NCBI RefSeq assembly: GCF_000208745.1
Contig: NC_030853.1
Location: forward strand, 3,943,389-4,007,388
Source of the DNA: Theobroma cacao
Lineage: Eukaryota; Streptophyta; Magnoliopsida; Malvales; Malvaceae
Length of the DNA: 64,000 nucleotides
Reading direction: 5' to 3'
Shown: positions 34,336 through 45,700 of the stretch, piece by piece
Layout: the number at the start of each line of letters is the position of its first letter
Numbering within the stretch: the stretch's first letter is position 1
The notes under the pieces: generated by a model
The model's database searches: none
The model's input: the letters and a program-made list of their open reading frames with translations, nothing else
Told to the model about the DNA's origin: nothing
Program-made: the position numbers and the translations under genes

Positions 34336-37300
34336 ATGTCGGAAAGAAGGGTTCTGCTGATCTGCGGTGACTATGCCGAGGACTCCGAGGTTCGTTCTTG
34401 TTTCTTCTCCTTTGTTTTTTGCTTTTTTTTTTTTTATATTTGTTTACTGAATTATATATATGTATATATATATGGCGCAGGTGATGGTCCCTTTCCAAGC
34501 CCTGCAAGCATACGGCGTGTCTGTGGATGCTGTTTGCCCCGGAAAGAAGGCTGGCGACTTTTGCCGCACCGCTATTCATCAGTCTTCGGTCCATCAGGTC
34601 ACCTTTCCTTTGATATTGATGAATGAATGAATGAATGATAAGATAAGATAGTATTTCCATTCAATTCAACCTTTCTTTATCTTATAAACTCAAACTAACA
34701 TTGGGAAAGTTGGGTTTTCTGAATCTTTGTTATATATCTCTCATTTTTCATGTACTGTGTGTCCCACATATCATGGTTATCTCAAATATTAGTAGTGTTG
34801 CATTTCTGACCCTTTTTTTTCTTTTCTTTTCTTTTTATAATCATTTCTTGTTTCTGACTAGTCTGTATTATGATTTTTACCGGTAACAGACCTACAGCCA
34901 GTCCCGTGGTCACAATTTTACACTGAATGCATCATTTGATGAAATTGACCACACCCAATATCATGGTTTGATTTTACCGGGAGGGCGAGCTCCTGAATAT
35001 CTTGCTGTGAATGAATCTGTAGTGGACCTAGTGCGCAACTTTGTCAATTCTGGAAAGCCAGTTGCCTCGATTTGTCATGGTCCATTGATACTGGCTGCTG
35101 CTGGATCAGTTAATGGTCGCAAATGCACTGGTTACCGTGCTGTGAGACCTGCTCTCATTGCTGCTGGTGCACTGTGGGTAGAACCTGAAACCTTGGCGGC
35201 TTGTGTCGTTGATGGCAATATCATTACTGGGTGTACATATAAGGGACATCCTGAGTTCATCAGGCTCTTTGTGAAAGCACTAGGAGGCATCATAACCACA
35301 CCAAAAAAAAGGATCCTATTTCTTTGTGGGGTAAAAGTTCTCATTCAATGAATTCAAGTTAAATTTGGCTCATTAGTAGAACACTTTTTGTTTATCAAAT
35401 GGCTTTGAGTGAATGGATAATAGTCAAACACGGTGATTAAAAAAATATGATAGTAGTTAGAGATGGGCTTAGTTTTAGTAGCCTTTGCACTAAAAACTCA
35501 TTTTGGTTAACGTTCTCCTTTGGCTGTTTGAAATACATACTAGGTTGATCTATTTTAGCTGTTGATACCCTTTATGTATGTGGTCTGGAAGTGCTTACCT
35601 GTAGATTGATTTCTGCAACACATGGAAGCATGCATTAGGTGTGTGAGTTTGTTCATAATTGTTTTGAAGTTTAAATAAATGCAAAATGAGACTTGATGGC
35701 ATTAGTATATTATAAAGGTGTAATATCCAGCTTTCATTGTTCTCTATCATTGGAAATGAAATCAGAAATTTACTGTATGTTGTAAAGGTGTAATGTCCAG
35801 TTCATTGTTCTCTATCTTGGAATATGAAATCAGAAATTTAATGTATATTATAAAGGTGTAATATCCAGCTTTTATTGTTCTCTATCATTGGAATATGAAA
35901 TCAGAAATTCACTGTTCTTTATCATTTATCTCTAACTCGCTTGTTGCTTCCTGTTCTGCTTGCTTTCCTTCTTCTGCTGTACATAAAGGTGGGTTCCATT
36001 TTTTTTCATGTTTGCTACTGAGTTATTGAATCATATTTTTATATTTTGTCAATTTCTCCTTTCTGTTTTTCTGCAATATTTATCCTATGACTGAATTTTT
36101 ATGGATTTAAGAAGAGATTTCCAAGTTATATACAAATTTTCTGCTGAAAAGTAAGAACCTATGTCAAATTAAACTTGATGAAGAGACATGCCTGCTCACA
36201 ATATCTTAACACCTTTGCTTCTCTTGCTTAATCTGTAGGATTATATGGAAGATTATGAAGTAACTGTTCCTTTCCAGTCACTTCAAGCTCTGGGGTGCCA
36301 TGTAGATGCAGTTTGTCCAAAGAAGAAGGCTGGTGATACCTGCCCAACTGCCGTCCATGATTTTGAAGGTGACCAAACTTATAGTGAGAAGCCAGGCTAT
36401 GATTTCACTCTGACAGCTAACTTTGAGGGCATAGATGCCTCAAGTTATGATGCTCTTGTCATCCCTGGGGGTCGAGCACCATCATATTTAGCATTAGATG
36501 AGACAGTGATTGCTTTAGTGAAGAAATTTATGGAGTCCAGGAAACCAGTTGCATCCATTTGCCATGGACAGCAAATTTTAGCCGCTGCTGGAGTTCTCAA
36601 GGTAGCATTTCTGATGTTGATTGTTAAGAAGGAACTTCATATTATTAAAACTCCAATACATACACATGCATTGTTGATTTCAATTACTTGGAACAATCTT
36701 GATTAACATGTAATGTATGTGAGCCCTGTCAGATGTCCTTCCAAACATGTTTTTTATAACTCAAACAGTGTTCTAGCAATTGCTCTGCTTTTGAGGTTTT
36801 ATTTGATTTTTCTTTTCACCATACTTACTTTGTTGTAGAAAAAAATAATGATGTCATGCACATATGATTATTCTTAATGGGAACATTTGAACCATGGTAT
36901 TGATGCTAGATAAATAACATTTATATGGTATTATCGTTTTCCCCACTGTACTACATATTATAGGGATCTTTCTTAGCAAGGTCACATACATATGTGGGTC
37001 TACACATCACTGCATACATTAATACATTGTTACACATAAAGATAATATCATGCATTTTTATTGACTTAAATTACATTTTCAATATTTAATTGTTCAAAAA
37101 CATAAATTTGCTTTTGTATTCAAACAAACTCTTTTGCTTTTTCGTATAGAAGCAAAAAACAAGCAGCGGAAGTAAGAAACATACAAAGCTTAAAATCTAT
37201 GCAAATTTTATGATAAAATGGCTGTCACATTATGTTGTTTATTATATTTGTTAACAATATTGTTTAGTTTCAACTTATTGTTCTGTCCATGTCATAATTT

Positions 37301-37510
37301 ATAACCTGGCTTCCGATTCAGGGGATGAAATGTACTGCATACCCGGCTGTGAAACTTAACGTGGTCTTGGCAGGAGCAACCTGGTTAGAACCTGATCCTA
37401 TACATCGATGCTTCACTGATGGAAATTTGGTAACTGGTGCAGCTTGGCCAGGGCACCCAGAGTTCATTTCTCAATTAATGGCTTTGCTCGGTATTAAAGT
37501 TACCTTCTAG
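34336..37510 (+). CDS. DJ1D: DJ-1/PfpI protein with two domains (DJ1D-like glyoxalase III / deglycase)
   Basis: Five exons join in one frame: 34336-34389, 34481-34597, 34890-35330, 36239-36601, 37322-37510, giving 387 aa (Arabidopsis DJ1D has about 390). All four introns are phase 0 with GT/AG ends. Residues 1-197 and 198-387 are two copies of the DJ-1/PfpI flavodoxin-like domain. Each keeps the nucleophile elbow, [14 protein letters not shown] (Cys119) and [14 protein letters not shown] (Cys312), and its partner acid (Glu18 in GDYAEDSEV and Glu211 in DYMEDYEV). Plant relatives turn methylglyoxal into lactate without glutathione and protect against oxidative stress; DJ1D is the most active Arabidopsis member from memory. 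No signal peptide or membrane segment, so cytosolic or nuclear. The start ATG is chosen because [16 protein letters not shown] matches the family start. Assignment to D rather than E or F rests on overall likeness. Confidence 0.93.
35707..35915 (+). repeat. Tandem repeat, 68-70 bp unit, three copies, in DJ1D intron 3
   Basis: Copies begin near 35711, 35781 and 35849 with TATAAAGGTGTAAT(A/G)TCCAG, followed by TTCATTGTTCTCTATC and GAAATCAGAAATTTA. They are about 90 percent alike by eye. Confidence 0.9.
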
Positions 37511-39404
37511 CTGATCCTCGATATCAGCTTTGTGAGTCTATATAGGTGTATGGTGCAAATGTTGTAAAACTCATGTGAATATGTGACTTCATTCACGCAA
37601 CTGGTTATGCAACCAGTAAGGCCTAACATGGTCACAATGCTAATAAGGTTGCAAAAAGCCACGAACTGGTATTCCCTGTTCCCCCGTTGTCCTAACATTT
37701 CCCTCTTTGTTGTTTTTAACAGGCTTCCTTTGTGTACTAAGGTCTAGCTTTTTTTTAATTTAAAAGTTATTATGACATTTTTATGAAAAATAATAATTTT
37801 TAAAATTAAACTAAATTTGTTTGGTAAATTTATTTTTATAAGTGTTTTTTTTATAAATAAGTTGTTTGACAAAATAATGTATATAAGTTCGAATTTTAAT
37901 TAAAATTATTATAAAAGGTATTTAATAAATAATTTTCTTTTAATTATAAATTTTTTTGTTCGTAATGAAAAAAAGTTAATTTTATTTTTTTATTTATAAA
38001 AAGTATAAAAAATATTTTTATATAACATAAAATTTATAATTAATAATAAATCACATAAAAATGAAAACAGATAATGTTGAAATTATTTTTTATAGACAAG
38101 GATTTTTTGGAAACAAAAAAAAAATTCTTCCTAAAAAAGAGGCGTGTTTTTAAAAAAAGAGGAGAGAAAGTTCTTCTGGAGCTTTTTTTAAAGTTTTTTT
38201 TTAATTTTTTTTTTAAAATTATTTAATTTTTTAAAATTTTTTTAAAATTTTTGTTTGGCTTTATTTTTGCTTTTAAAAGATGAATAAGTTGAAAAAAATT
38301 GGATTAAACAAACACTAAGACATGATTATGGATGTTTCTAATTTTAGATTGTGTCATTTTGGTTGTGGATGAATATATATATTTTGTCATTTGATTGGTT
38401 ATCAAATAGTATCGTCCTTGGTTTTCGGACCCTCTTCATTTGGGAGGGTTTCCTCTATCATTGTGGAGGGAAATAAGAAAGCTTTTCGCATGATACTTTT
38501 AAAAAAGGTTTAAAATTATTTAATTAAATTTTTATATTTTTATTTTAAATTAAATAATTAAAAATATTATTTATAATTTTATTTTATATTATATGATATT
38601 AACATGACATATTGATATAAAATAATAGATAATAATGTGATATGATGATTTGTTATGATAATATGATTTTAGTTTTTATGATATTGTCTTAAAATAAAAT
38701 AATAAGTGATATTTTACTAATAAATATTTATCAAGAAGTTTTTGATTGAAAATAAAAATACATAAATTTACTTAAATATAATAAAAAATAAAAATTTATA
38801 TTAAATTTTTTAAATAATTTAAAATTTTTTAAATATTATATCAAAAAGTTTTCTATATTATTATATTATTTTAATCGATTTTGAGATGTATTGTTTATAT
38901 TGTTGTATTCAATTTGATTTTAATTCCACATACTTATTTGATTTGAATTAAATTGATTTATGTTTTCAAAAAATTTAAGTATATAAATTAAAAAATAAAA
39001 AATAAAAAATCTTAATCAAACTGAATTAAACTTTAGTGCAGGGATGTGGTGTGTGTAGTGTAAATATAGAAGGCGAGTGGTGGCTGGAGTCGGAAGTACG
39101 GTTGCCTTTGGCAGTAAATCTTTGGCCCTTTATTTGCAGTAGTATGACACAATCTTACTCTCTTCTCTCAACTCAATAATAAAAAAATAAAATAAAAAAT
39201 AAAAAAATACAACTTTTACTAGTATTATGGACACCATCCGTACTTCTGACAACGACCACTGAAGGATGGTGGCACATGCCCTGCTGTCATATCAGAACTC
39301 CAATGGACGCTCAGGATGCTCCCGTACGGATGAGCTAACGGCTGAGATTCTCTCTCCTCCAAGTTCTCTCTCTACTGCTTCATGTCCAGCTTGGTCGGGT
39401 CTCC
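37511..39404. other. AT-rich spacer between DJ1D and ARF8
   Basis: The DJ1D 3' UTR occupies its start. 37740-38320 has poly-A/T blocks and the word pair TTTGTTTGGTAAA / TTAAACAAACACT near its two ends, as in short MITE-like insertions. 38500-39010 is very AT-rich. No gene is seen. Confidence 0.45.
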
Positions 39405-39410
39405 TATAAA
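39405..39410 (+). promoter_or_regulatory. TATA box of ARF8
   Basis: TATAAA in the context CTCCTATAAAACC. A CT-rich block (39420-39486) starts 10-15 bases further on, the usual setting of a plant RNA start near 39435. The start site itself is inferred. Confidence 0.6.
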
Positions 39411-39453
39411 ACCACTCTTCTTCTCTTCTCTCTTTTTCTTTTCTTTTGAGTCT

Positions 39454-39486
39454 TTCTCTCTCTCTCTCTCTCTCACTCACTCACTC
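39454..39486 (+). repeat. (CT)n and (CACT)n microsatellite in the ARF8 leader
   Basis: About ten CT units followed by three CACT units, just downstream of the inferred RNA start. Confidence 0.85.
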
Positions 39487-39517
39487 TTTCCTTTGCAGGT
39501 ACCAATACCCAATACCC

Positions 39518-39583
39518 ATGGTGTTGTTCTGGAAGAAGAAGAGGAAACACTTTAATCTTCTTCTTCTCCTCGTTTTCAAGTGA
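39518..39583 (+). CDS. Upstream ORF 1 in the ARF8 leader, 21 codons
   Basis: ATG in the context ACCCATGG (a good plant start context, G at +4), ending TGA at 39581-39583. The peptide starts MVLFWKKKRKH and then has a run of leucines. It lies wholly before the main start at 39762. Whether it is translated or conserved cannot be seen here. Confidence 0.5.
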   Translation: MVLFWKKKRKHFNLLLLLVFK

Positions 39584-39593
39584 AGATCTAAAA

Positions 39594-39620
39594 ATGGGTT
39601 TCTTTTCTTTCCTTTTTTAG
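39594..39620 (+). CDS. Upstream ORF 2 in the ARF8 leader, 8 codons
   Basis: ATG in AAAATGG context, peptide MGFFSFLF, then TAG. Confidence 0.4.
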   Translation: MGFFSFLF

Positions 39621-39658
39621 AGTCTTAGGGTTTCCATTTCCTGTATAATAATTGCAGT

Positions 39659-39703
39659 ATGGGTGAGGGTTGGGATTTCTGTTGGACTTTTTTAAACACA
39701 TAA
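39659..39703 (+). CDS. Upstream ORF 3 in the ARF8 leader, 14 codons
   Basis: ATG in GTATGGG context, peptide MGEGWDFCWTFLNT, ending TAA 58 bases before the main start codon. Confidence 0.4.
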   Translation: MGEGWDFCWTFLNT

Positions 39704-39761
39704 CAGTTGGGTTCAATTCAATTCAATTTTTCTCTTCCTTCGAGCAAAAACTAAGGTTGAT

Positions 39762-42700
39762 ATGAAGCTTTCAGCGTCAGGCCTGGGTCAGCATGGCCAT
39801 GAAGGTATTCTTCAGTCTTATTATTTTTATTTTAATCCTTTTCAGTTCATCTTGAGTATATAAAGCAACTAAATTGTCATCATTCTTGTAGCTTGTTCTT
39901 GCTCATTTTGGCATAAATCCCGATACATTTGCATGTAAATTAGGTTTCATTTCTTTACAATTATTATTTCTACAATAATATGAATGATGATTAGGGGAAA
40001 ACAAGTGCTTGAACTCAGAGCTGTGGCACGCGTGCGCTGGGCCACTGGTGTGCCTACCCACTGTGGGGAGCCGTGTGGTCTACTTTCCTCAGGGTCATAG
40101 CGAGCAGGTTCTCCTTTTTAACTTTCTTCTCTCTGCTTAACCAAATCTCTTTCTTTTTTCTTTTTGGACGTTACTTACAATGAAATCAACTTGCAGGTAG
40201 CAGCCACAACTAACAAGGAGGTTGACGCCCACATTCCCAATTACCCCAACTTGCCTCCTCAGTTGATATGTCAGCTCCACAACGTTACCATGCATGTCAG
40301 TTCCTTCGTTTTTATTCATTTTCACCCATACACAAATAAAGGTCTCAGAGTTAAAACAGTTTATGCGCGTTATTTCAGGCAGATGTTGAGACAGATGAAG
40401 TATATGCCCAAATGACACTGCAGCCTTTGACACCAGTATGATTGCTTTCTTTTTTAGTTCAATACTTTTTGGTTTTTATATTGATGTTTTCTTTTTGTTT
40501 TTTTTTTGTTACTTTTTTCATCTATACATTCATACAGGAAGAGCAGAAGGATACATTTCTTCCTATGGAGTTGGGAATTCCAAGCAAGCAGCCAACGAAT
40601 TATTTCTGCAAGACACTGACAGCAAGTGATACTAGTACCCATGGAGGGTTTTCTGTTCCTCGTCGTGCTGCTGAGAAAGTCTTCCCTCCACTGGTACTAT
40701 CTCTCTTATATCTTTAGTTCAAAACTGGTATCTGAGTGCTGATGCTATCCTTCTTTCTCTTGCAGGACTTCTCGCAGCAGCCACCAGCTCAGGAACTTAT
40801 TGCAAGGGATCTCCATGATGCTGAGTGGAAATTTAGACATATCTTTAGAGGTTAGTTTCGACTTCTGTTCCTGTCAAGCATTCTCACAGGCTATAATAAT
40901 TTTAGGTTCATTGGATTTGTAAGTTGTTAGAGCTTGCCGTGCTATCTTAATTTTAAGGCTCTGTTGGTTTAAATACAATTAAAACTCTGATCTCCAAACT
41001 GAAATTTCAACTGGCGAAGAATAAGCTCTTTTCCATAGGCAAAATTCATAGTGTTATAGTGGACTTGCTGATATTTTCCTTTCTTGCTGCTTTGGAAGTT
41101 GCTAATAGCACAACAATGTTATGGGCTTATAGCTGCTTGAGATCAATGAATTTTGAGAAACATGTTTGATTATTGTGTTGTATAAGTTACTTAAAACTAG
41201 TCTTTTTTGCCTCGAATAGTAATTTTTTCTTGTCTTGTATCTTACTATTTCCTTTGATCAGTTGTCCATATTGGTTCCCCTTGTTTATATGTGGAAGTAA
41301 AACATCCATGATTTGTGTTAGGGCTCGTACATTCCTGGTCTGAATATTCATTTCTGTGTGCTTAATTTTTTATCGTTTGTCCTGGAAAAATGTCTTCATG
41401 AAACTCTTGAAAACATAAATAGTCTCGCGGTTTACCTCCTGAGCAAGAAATCAAATTGATACTTTTTAAATACCTGTTTCATTTCTTAATCACCCATTGT
41501 CATATTTTCATAATATGGCTCATCAGCTTAATATCTCTTTACTTAGCAGGATTCTCTATGTCGTCTTTGTTTTTGTATAGTGCACTAAGTGCTCTTTGTC
41601 CACTTGGTTGGCATTTTTTTTTTGTTATGAGGATCTTATCAAATAAGTTTGTGAGATAAGATATTCCTTTTTCTTTTTTCCTTTTCTACTTCCATGCTTT
41701 GATGGGGACACCATCCCATCCCACTGGTTTTTACTTTTCAACATTTTAAGAGTGTCCTTTCTATTTGCTGAATTATTTGGTAGAACCAGAATTGCTCTTT
41801 TCTTCCCAATTGTGTTTGAGTTCATAAAAATGAATCCTGAAAATTACTTCTTTGTTTATCCTTCATAGCCTTCTCAAGAACAAACATATATTCTCCACCA
41901 TCCTTAATACACTTGATTCAAATTTTTATTCCGGTTCTCTCATTTTGGCAAGTTTGTATCTCTTTGGCATCTAGCCACTACTAAAAATCAGCATGAGCTA
42001 AAACTTTTTCTTCACTTACTACCTTTTTGACCTTTCTTTGTTGCTTTGCATGTTGCTAGATTTTCTCTACAATGCTTTATAAAAAGCTCTTTTAACTTGA
42101 ACTTTATTTTGTAGTTATTTTTTCTACCACCAAGATTCATTTTGTGTACAAGCCCCCCTTTTTGTTTTTTCAAAACCTTAAAATGTACTTAATAGCCTTT
42201 GTTGTATCCAGGGCTGTAATGTGTTGAGTTGGGTCGACATGGTGCCAGGCTCGAGTTTGGTTGAGATTTACTTTTTGTGCTTGAGCTCAATTCGAAAAAT
42301 AATCAAGTTAATTGAGCTCGTTTCAATTAGGTTTTTACTTATGTAAGGAGCTTGAAACTTGACTTAAGCTCGAGCTAGAGTTCGAAATTAGAACTCAATT
42401 GACACTTTAAAATATGCAAATAAACATTATATTTCATTTAGAAATGTCTATAATACTAAAAATATTTAAAAAAAAATCAAAGCTCAATAAGACTTGTGAG
42501 CCACTTGAGCTGAGTATTACAAAGCTTGAACTCATCTCAATTGGTTACTTGAGTAGCTTGAGCTCGACTTGACAGTGAATGAGTCAAATTTGAGTATGCA
42601 TTGAGCTAAGCCTGAATAGCTCATGAGTAGTTTGACTCGTTTACACTCTAGTTGTAACAAGTATTTTCTTGTTACCATCCTTATACACTTTCTTCGCTTT

Positions 42701-45700
42701 AAATTCCTTGCCCTCCTTTCTTTTGTTGTGGCAAGTTTGTATGTCTCTCGCTTACTTTGGTATTCAACTAGGTACAAGAAAGTGTTTACTTCTCTTTTAG
42801 TCTTCTTAGCCATTTTCTTTGTCATCTTGTACTTTGCAATGGTTTCCCTCACATATCGTAAGCTTCCTTAAGAACAAAAACTATTTTTTTTTTCTAATCA
42901 TGGTCTTTTCTCTTACTTTTTCGACCAAGAGGTATTATAGGTGGACACCTTTTGATTCTTGTAAAATTGTTTGAGCCACATTTTGGATGTGATTACACAT
43001 ATCATCCCACTTAGAATTTGCTTTCTCATTTGCTCACCAACCTTGTTTAAGCAACTTGTTCTTAGAAGTCATAAGTTTCCTCCTTTCAAATATCTCCATT
43101 TACTTCTTTCCTTCCATAGTGAGACATAGGGGGCTAATTGAGCGAAGCGAAGCTGGCTAAGGCTTGAGCTTGCTTGAGCTTTTATTTTTTGTGCTTAAGC
43201 TTAGGTTGAAAAATAATTGAGTTACTTGACCTCAACTTGACTGGGCTCCATTGTGATCAACTTACGTAAGGAGCTTGAAACTCGCTTCTTTTGACTTGAG
43301 GCTCAAATTTAAAACTCAAATAATATTGAAAATGTGTTGATACATATTTTATGTTATTTATATATGTATAAAATATTAAAAAATTAAGAAATTCAAATCT
43401 ATAAGAATTGAGCAATATAAAGCTTGAACTTGCCTCGAGCTCAACCAGATAGTGAACAAGTCGAGCTTGTGAATACAAGTCGAGCTTGGGTAGCTCATGA
43501 GTAGCTTGATTTGTTTACACCTAAGTTTAGCGTGTATGTCATGTATAATAACATATATTGGTGGGTCAAGGTTTTCCTGGTTACACCTAAGTTTGATGTC
43601 TACGTCATGTATGATAACATATATTGGTGGCTCAAGGTTTTCCTGGGGAGACTTTACAATCCGTACAATCTGTGTCCTTTGTTTGGTATTTTATCTTTAT
43701 AAGTGATATGTGATGACATGCTAATCTTATTTCTAAAACAAGTTTAGCTATCATGAGGTCATATGTTATAACAAAGTTTGTGATAGCCTTTCCTTCATCA
43801 TCTGTCTTTTCTGAAACCATAGTCTCCATGAATAATTTCTGATTTCCTTGGTCTCTTTTTTCACATGCCCATTCAAATCTCCCCAGTGAATTTTTCTTTT
43901 CTTGATGGGACCTTTGGATCATACCAATTAAATCTTCTCAGAACTAACTTATCCAATTCTCATGAGGTGCATATACAATCACCTTATTAAAGGTCTTTGC
44001 TCCACCACTGATTTGATACCTTTGATTCTGTATCAAATCCTTTGGAAATTCCCAACATCATCCTTCAAGGTCTTGACCATGATGATAACATATTAGTTTT
44101 TGTTCTCTTCTTACCTAAATATAAGGTTGAAGCTCAGAGTCAAGTTCCTTGGCTTTTCTTAGTCTCTTGGATTCACTTAATTCTTCTAAATAGCCTCAAC
44201 GGCCTCCCCAATTACGTGTTAATGACTTAGTAGTCCAAGTCCAAAAACCCACATTACAGTTTTTGGCTATCTTCTTTACCTGCACATGTATAAAGATGCT
44301 TATCAATTGAATGAATAAAGGAACATGTAAAATGATTTTTAGAGGTCACAATTTCCAAAGATTTATGTAATTTGCGTCGTATTAATCGTTAGGATTTTGG
44401 GTTTAAATGATTTATCACACGGACTGGATATTTTTTTTTTATGTTGGAAATTCGCGCAGGGCCCAGCTACCCTGTAAACGACATGGACTGGATATTCGAT
44501 AGTACACGTTTTATAAAAAAGGGTTTCAATTCTTGTCGTAATTGTACCGTACTTCAGAAATGTATTTTGAATTTTGAGTTCAAAAAAATGTCTTGATTCA
44601 TCTTCTTATACAAACATAGGAATTTTTTAGTCGCTTAAATTGACACATTATGTGTATATCCACTAAATTAGAGAGGAGATATTTTCTATTGGGTTGAAAG
44701 CAAGTTAAGGATATATAGTAATTTAGAGAAATAATGATTCCTAAAGTACAAAAAAATCCGTACTTAATGGATTGGTTTCAACATCCCAGTGATTTTGACT
44801 AAAGCTCTTACATATGTATGTGCTCTGCTATAGCTATAGCATCATCGTGGTTTCATAACAATCCTTATCAATAAAGATTTTGACCAAGTTTTATGATGGT
44901 TGTTGACTATCCAATGCAACTCTCCTGGTTTATCTGGCTGGGTGGTAATCATAATATAGGAGCCTTGGACTTAATGTAGTCACTACATCAATTAAATTCT
45001 TTTTATTGAATATCACATTTACTGGGATTCCAATTCAATTTTTAATTATTTTCTTGTCAAGACATTTACTAAATGCTTTTTTGCAACCAAACTACAATGC
45101 TAAACTAAGCTGCAAAATCAAAGTAGGCTGTGCAGAGCTTGAAAATCAAAATATGCATTAAAAGAAAGTAAATGTAAAATACTACCCTTGATTTAAATAC
45201 TTTGAATGCTAAAGGAATGGAAAACTTATAGCTGAATCTGAGAAAGGTTGGGCCTTGTTTGTTTGATGAGACCAAAGTATTCCTAGTATTGACTAACAAA
45301 AAATGACTAGTGAATTGATAATAATGAACTATAATAAGTATGCAAAGAATTCTCAGGAGTTGTGATTTAAATGGAAATAAATGTAGTGCATGTGGGAGAC
45401 ATCTACGTCCAAAGAAGTCAATATGTAAGTTTCATCAGGGAAAGAGACATTTCACCTCTTGATTAAAGATAGATCAAAATCTTTAAATGCCCATTCTTTC
45501 AATTAATACATAATTCTTTAAGATACAGATTGTGCGTACTGTTCATAATTGCTAGAAATCAATTGAATGATTACTTGAGTTGTGTCCAATTTAAACTATC
45601 TTGGGTCTATAGTATTTTAAACTCCTTGATTGATACCAAAAATTCTTACCTTAAGCTGAATTTGGACTCTCATTTCAATTATGTTTCTTGAACAAAATTA

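Noticed and set aside
34145..34660. 171-codon open frame on the minus strand over the DJ1D start
   Set aside because: It runs antisense through DJ1D exons 1 and 2 and a poly-T/TA intron. The peptide has [12 protein letters not shown] and YIHIYN runs made by low complexity.
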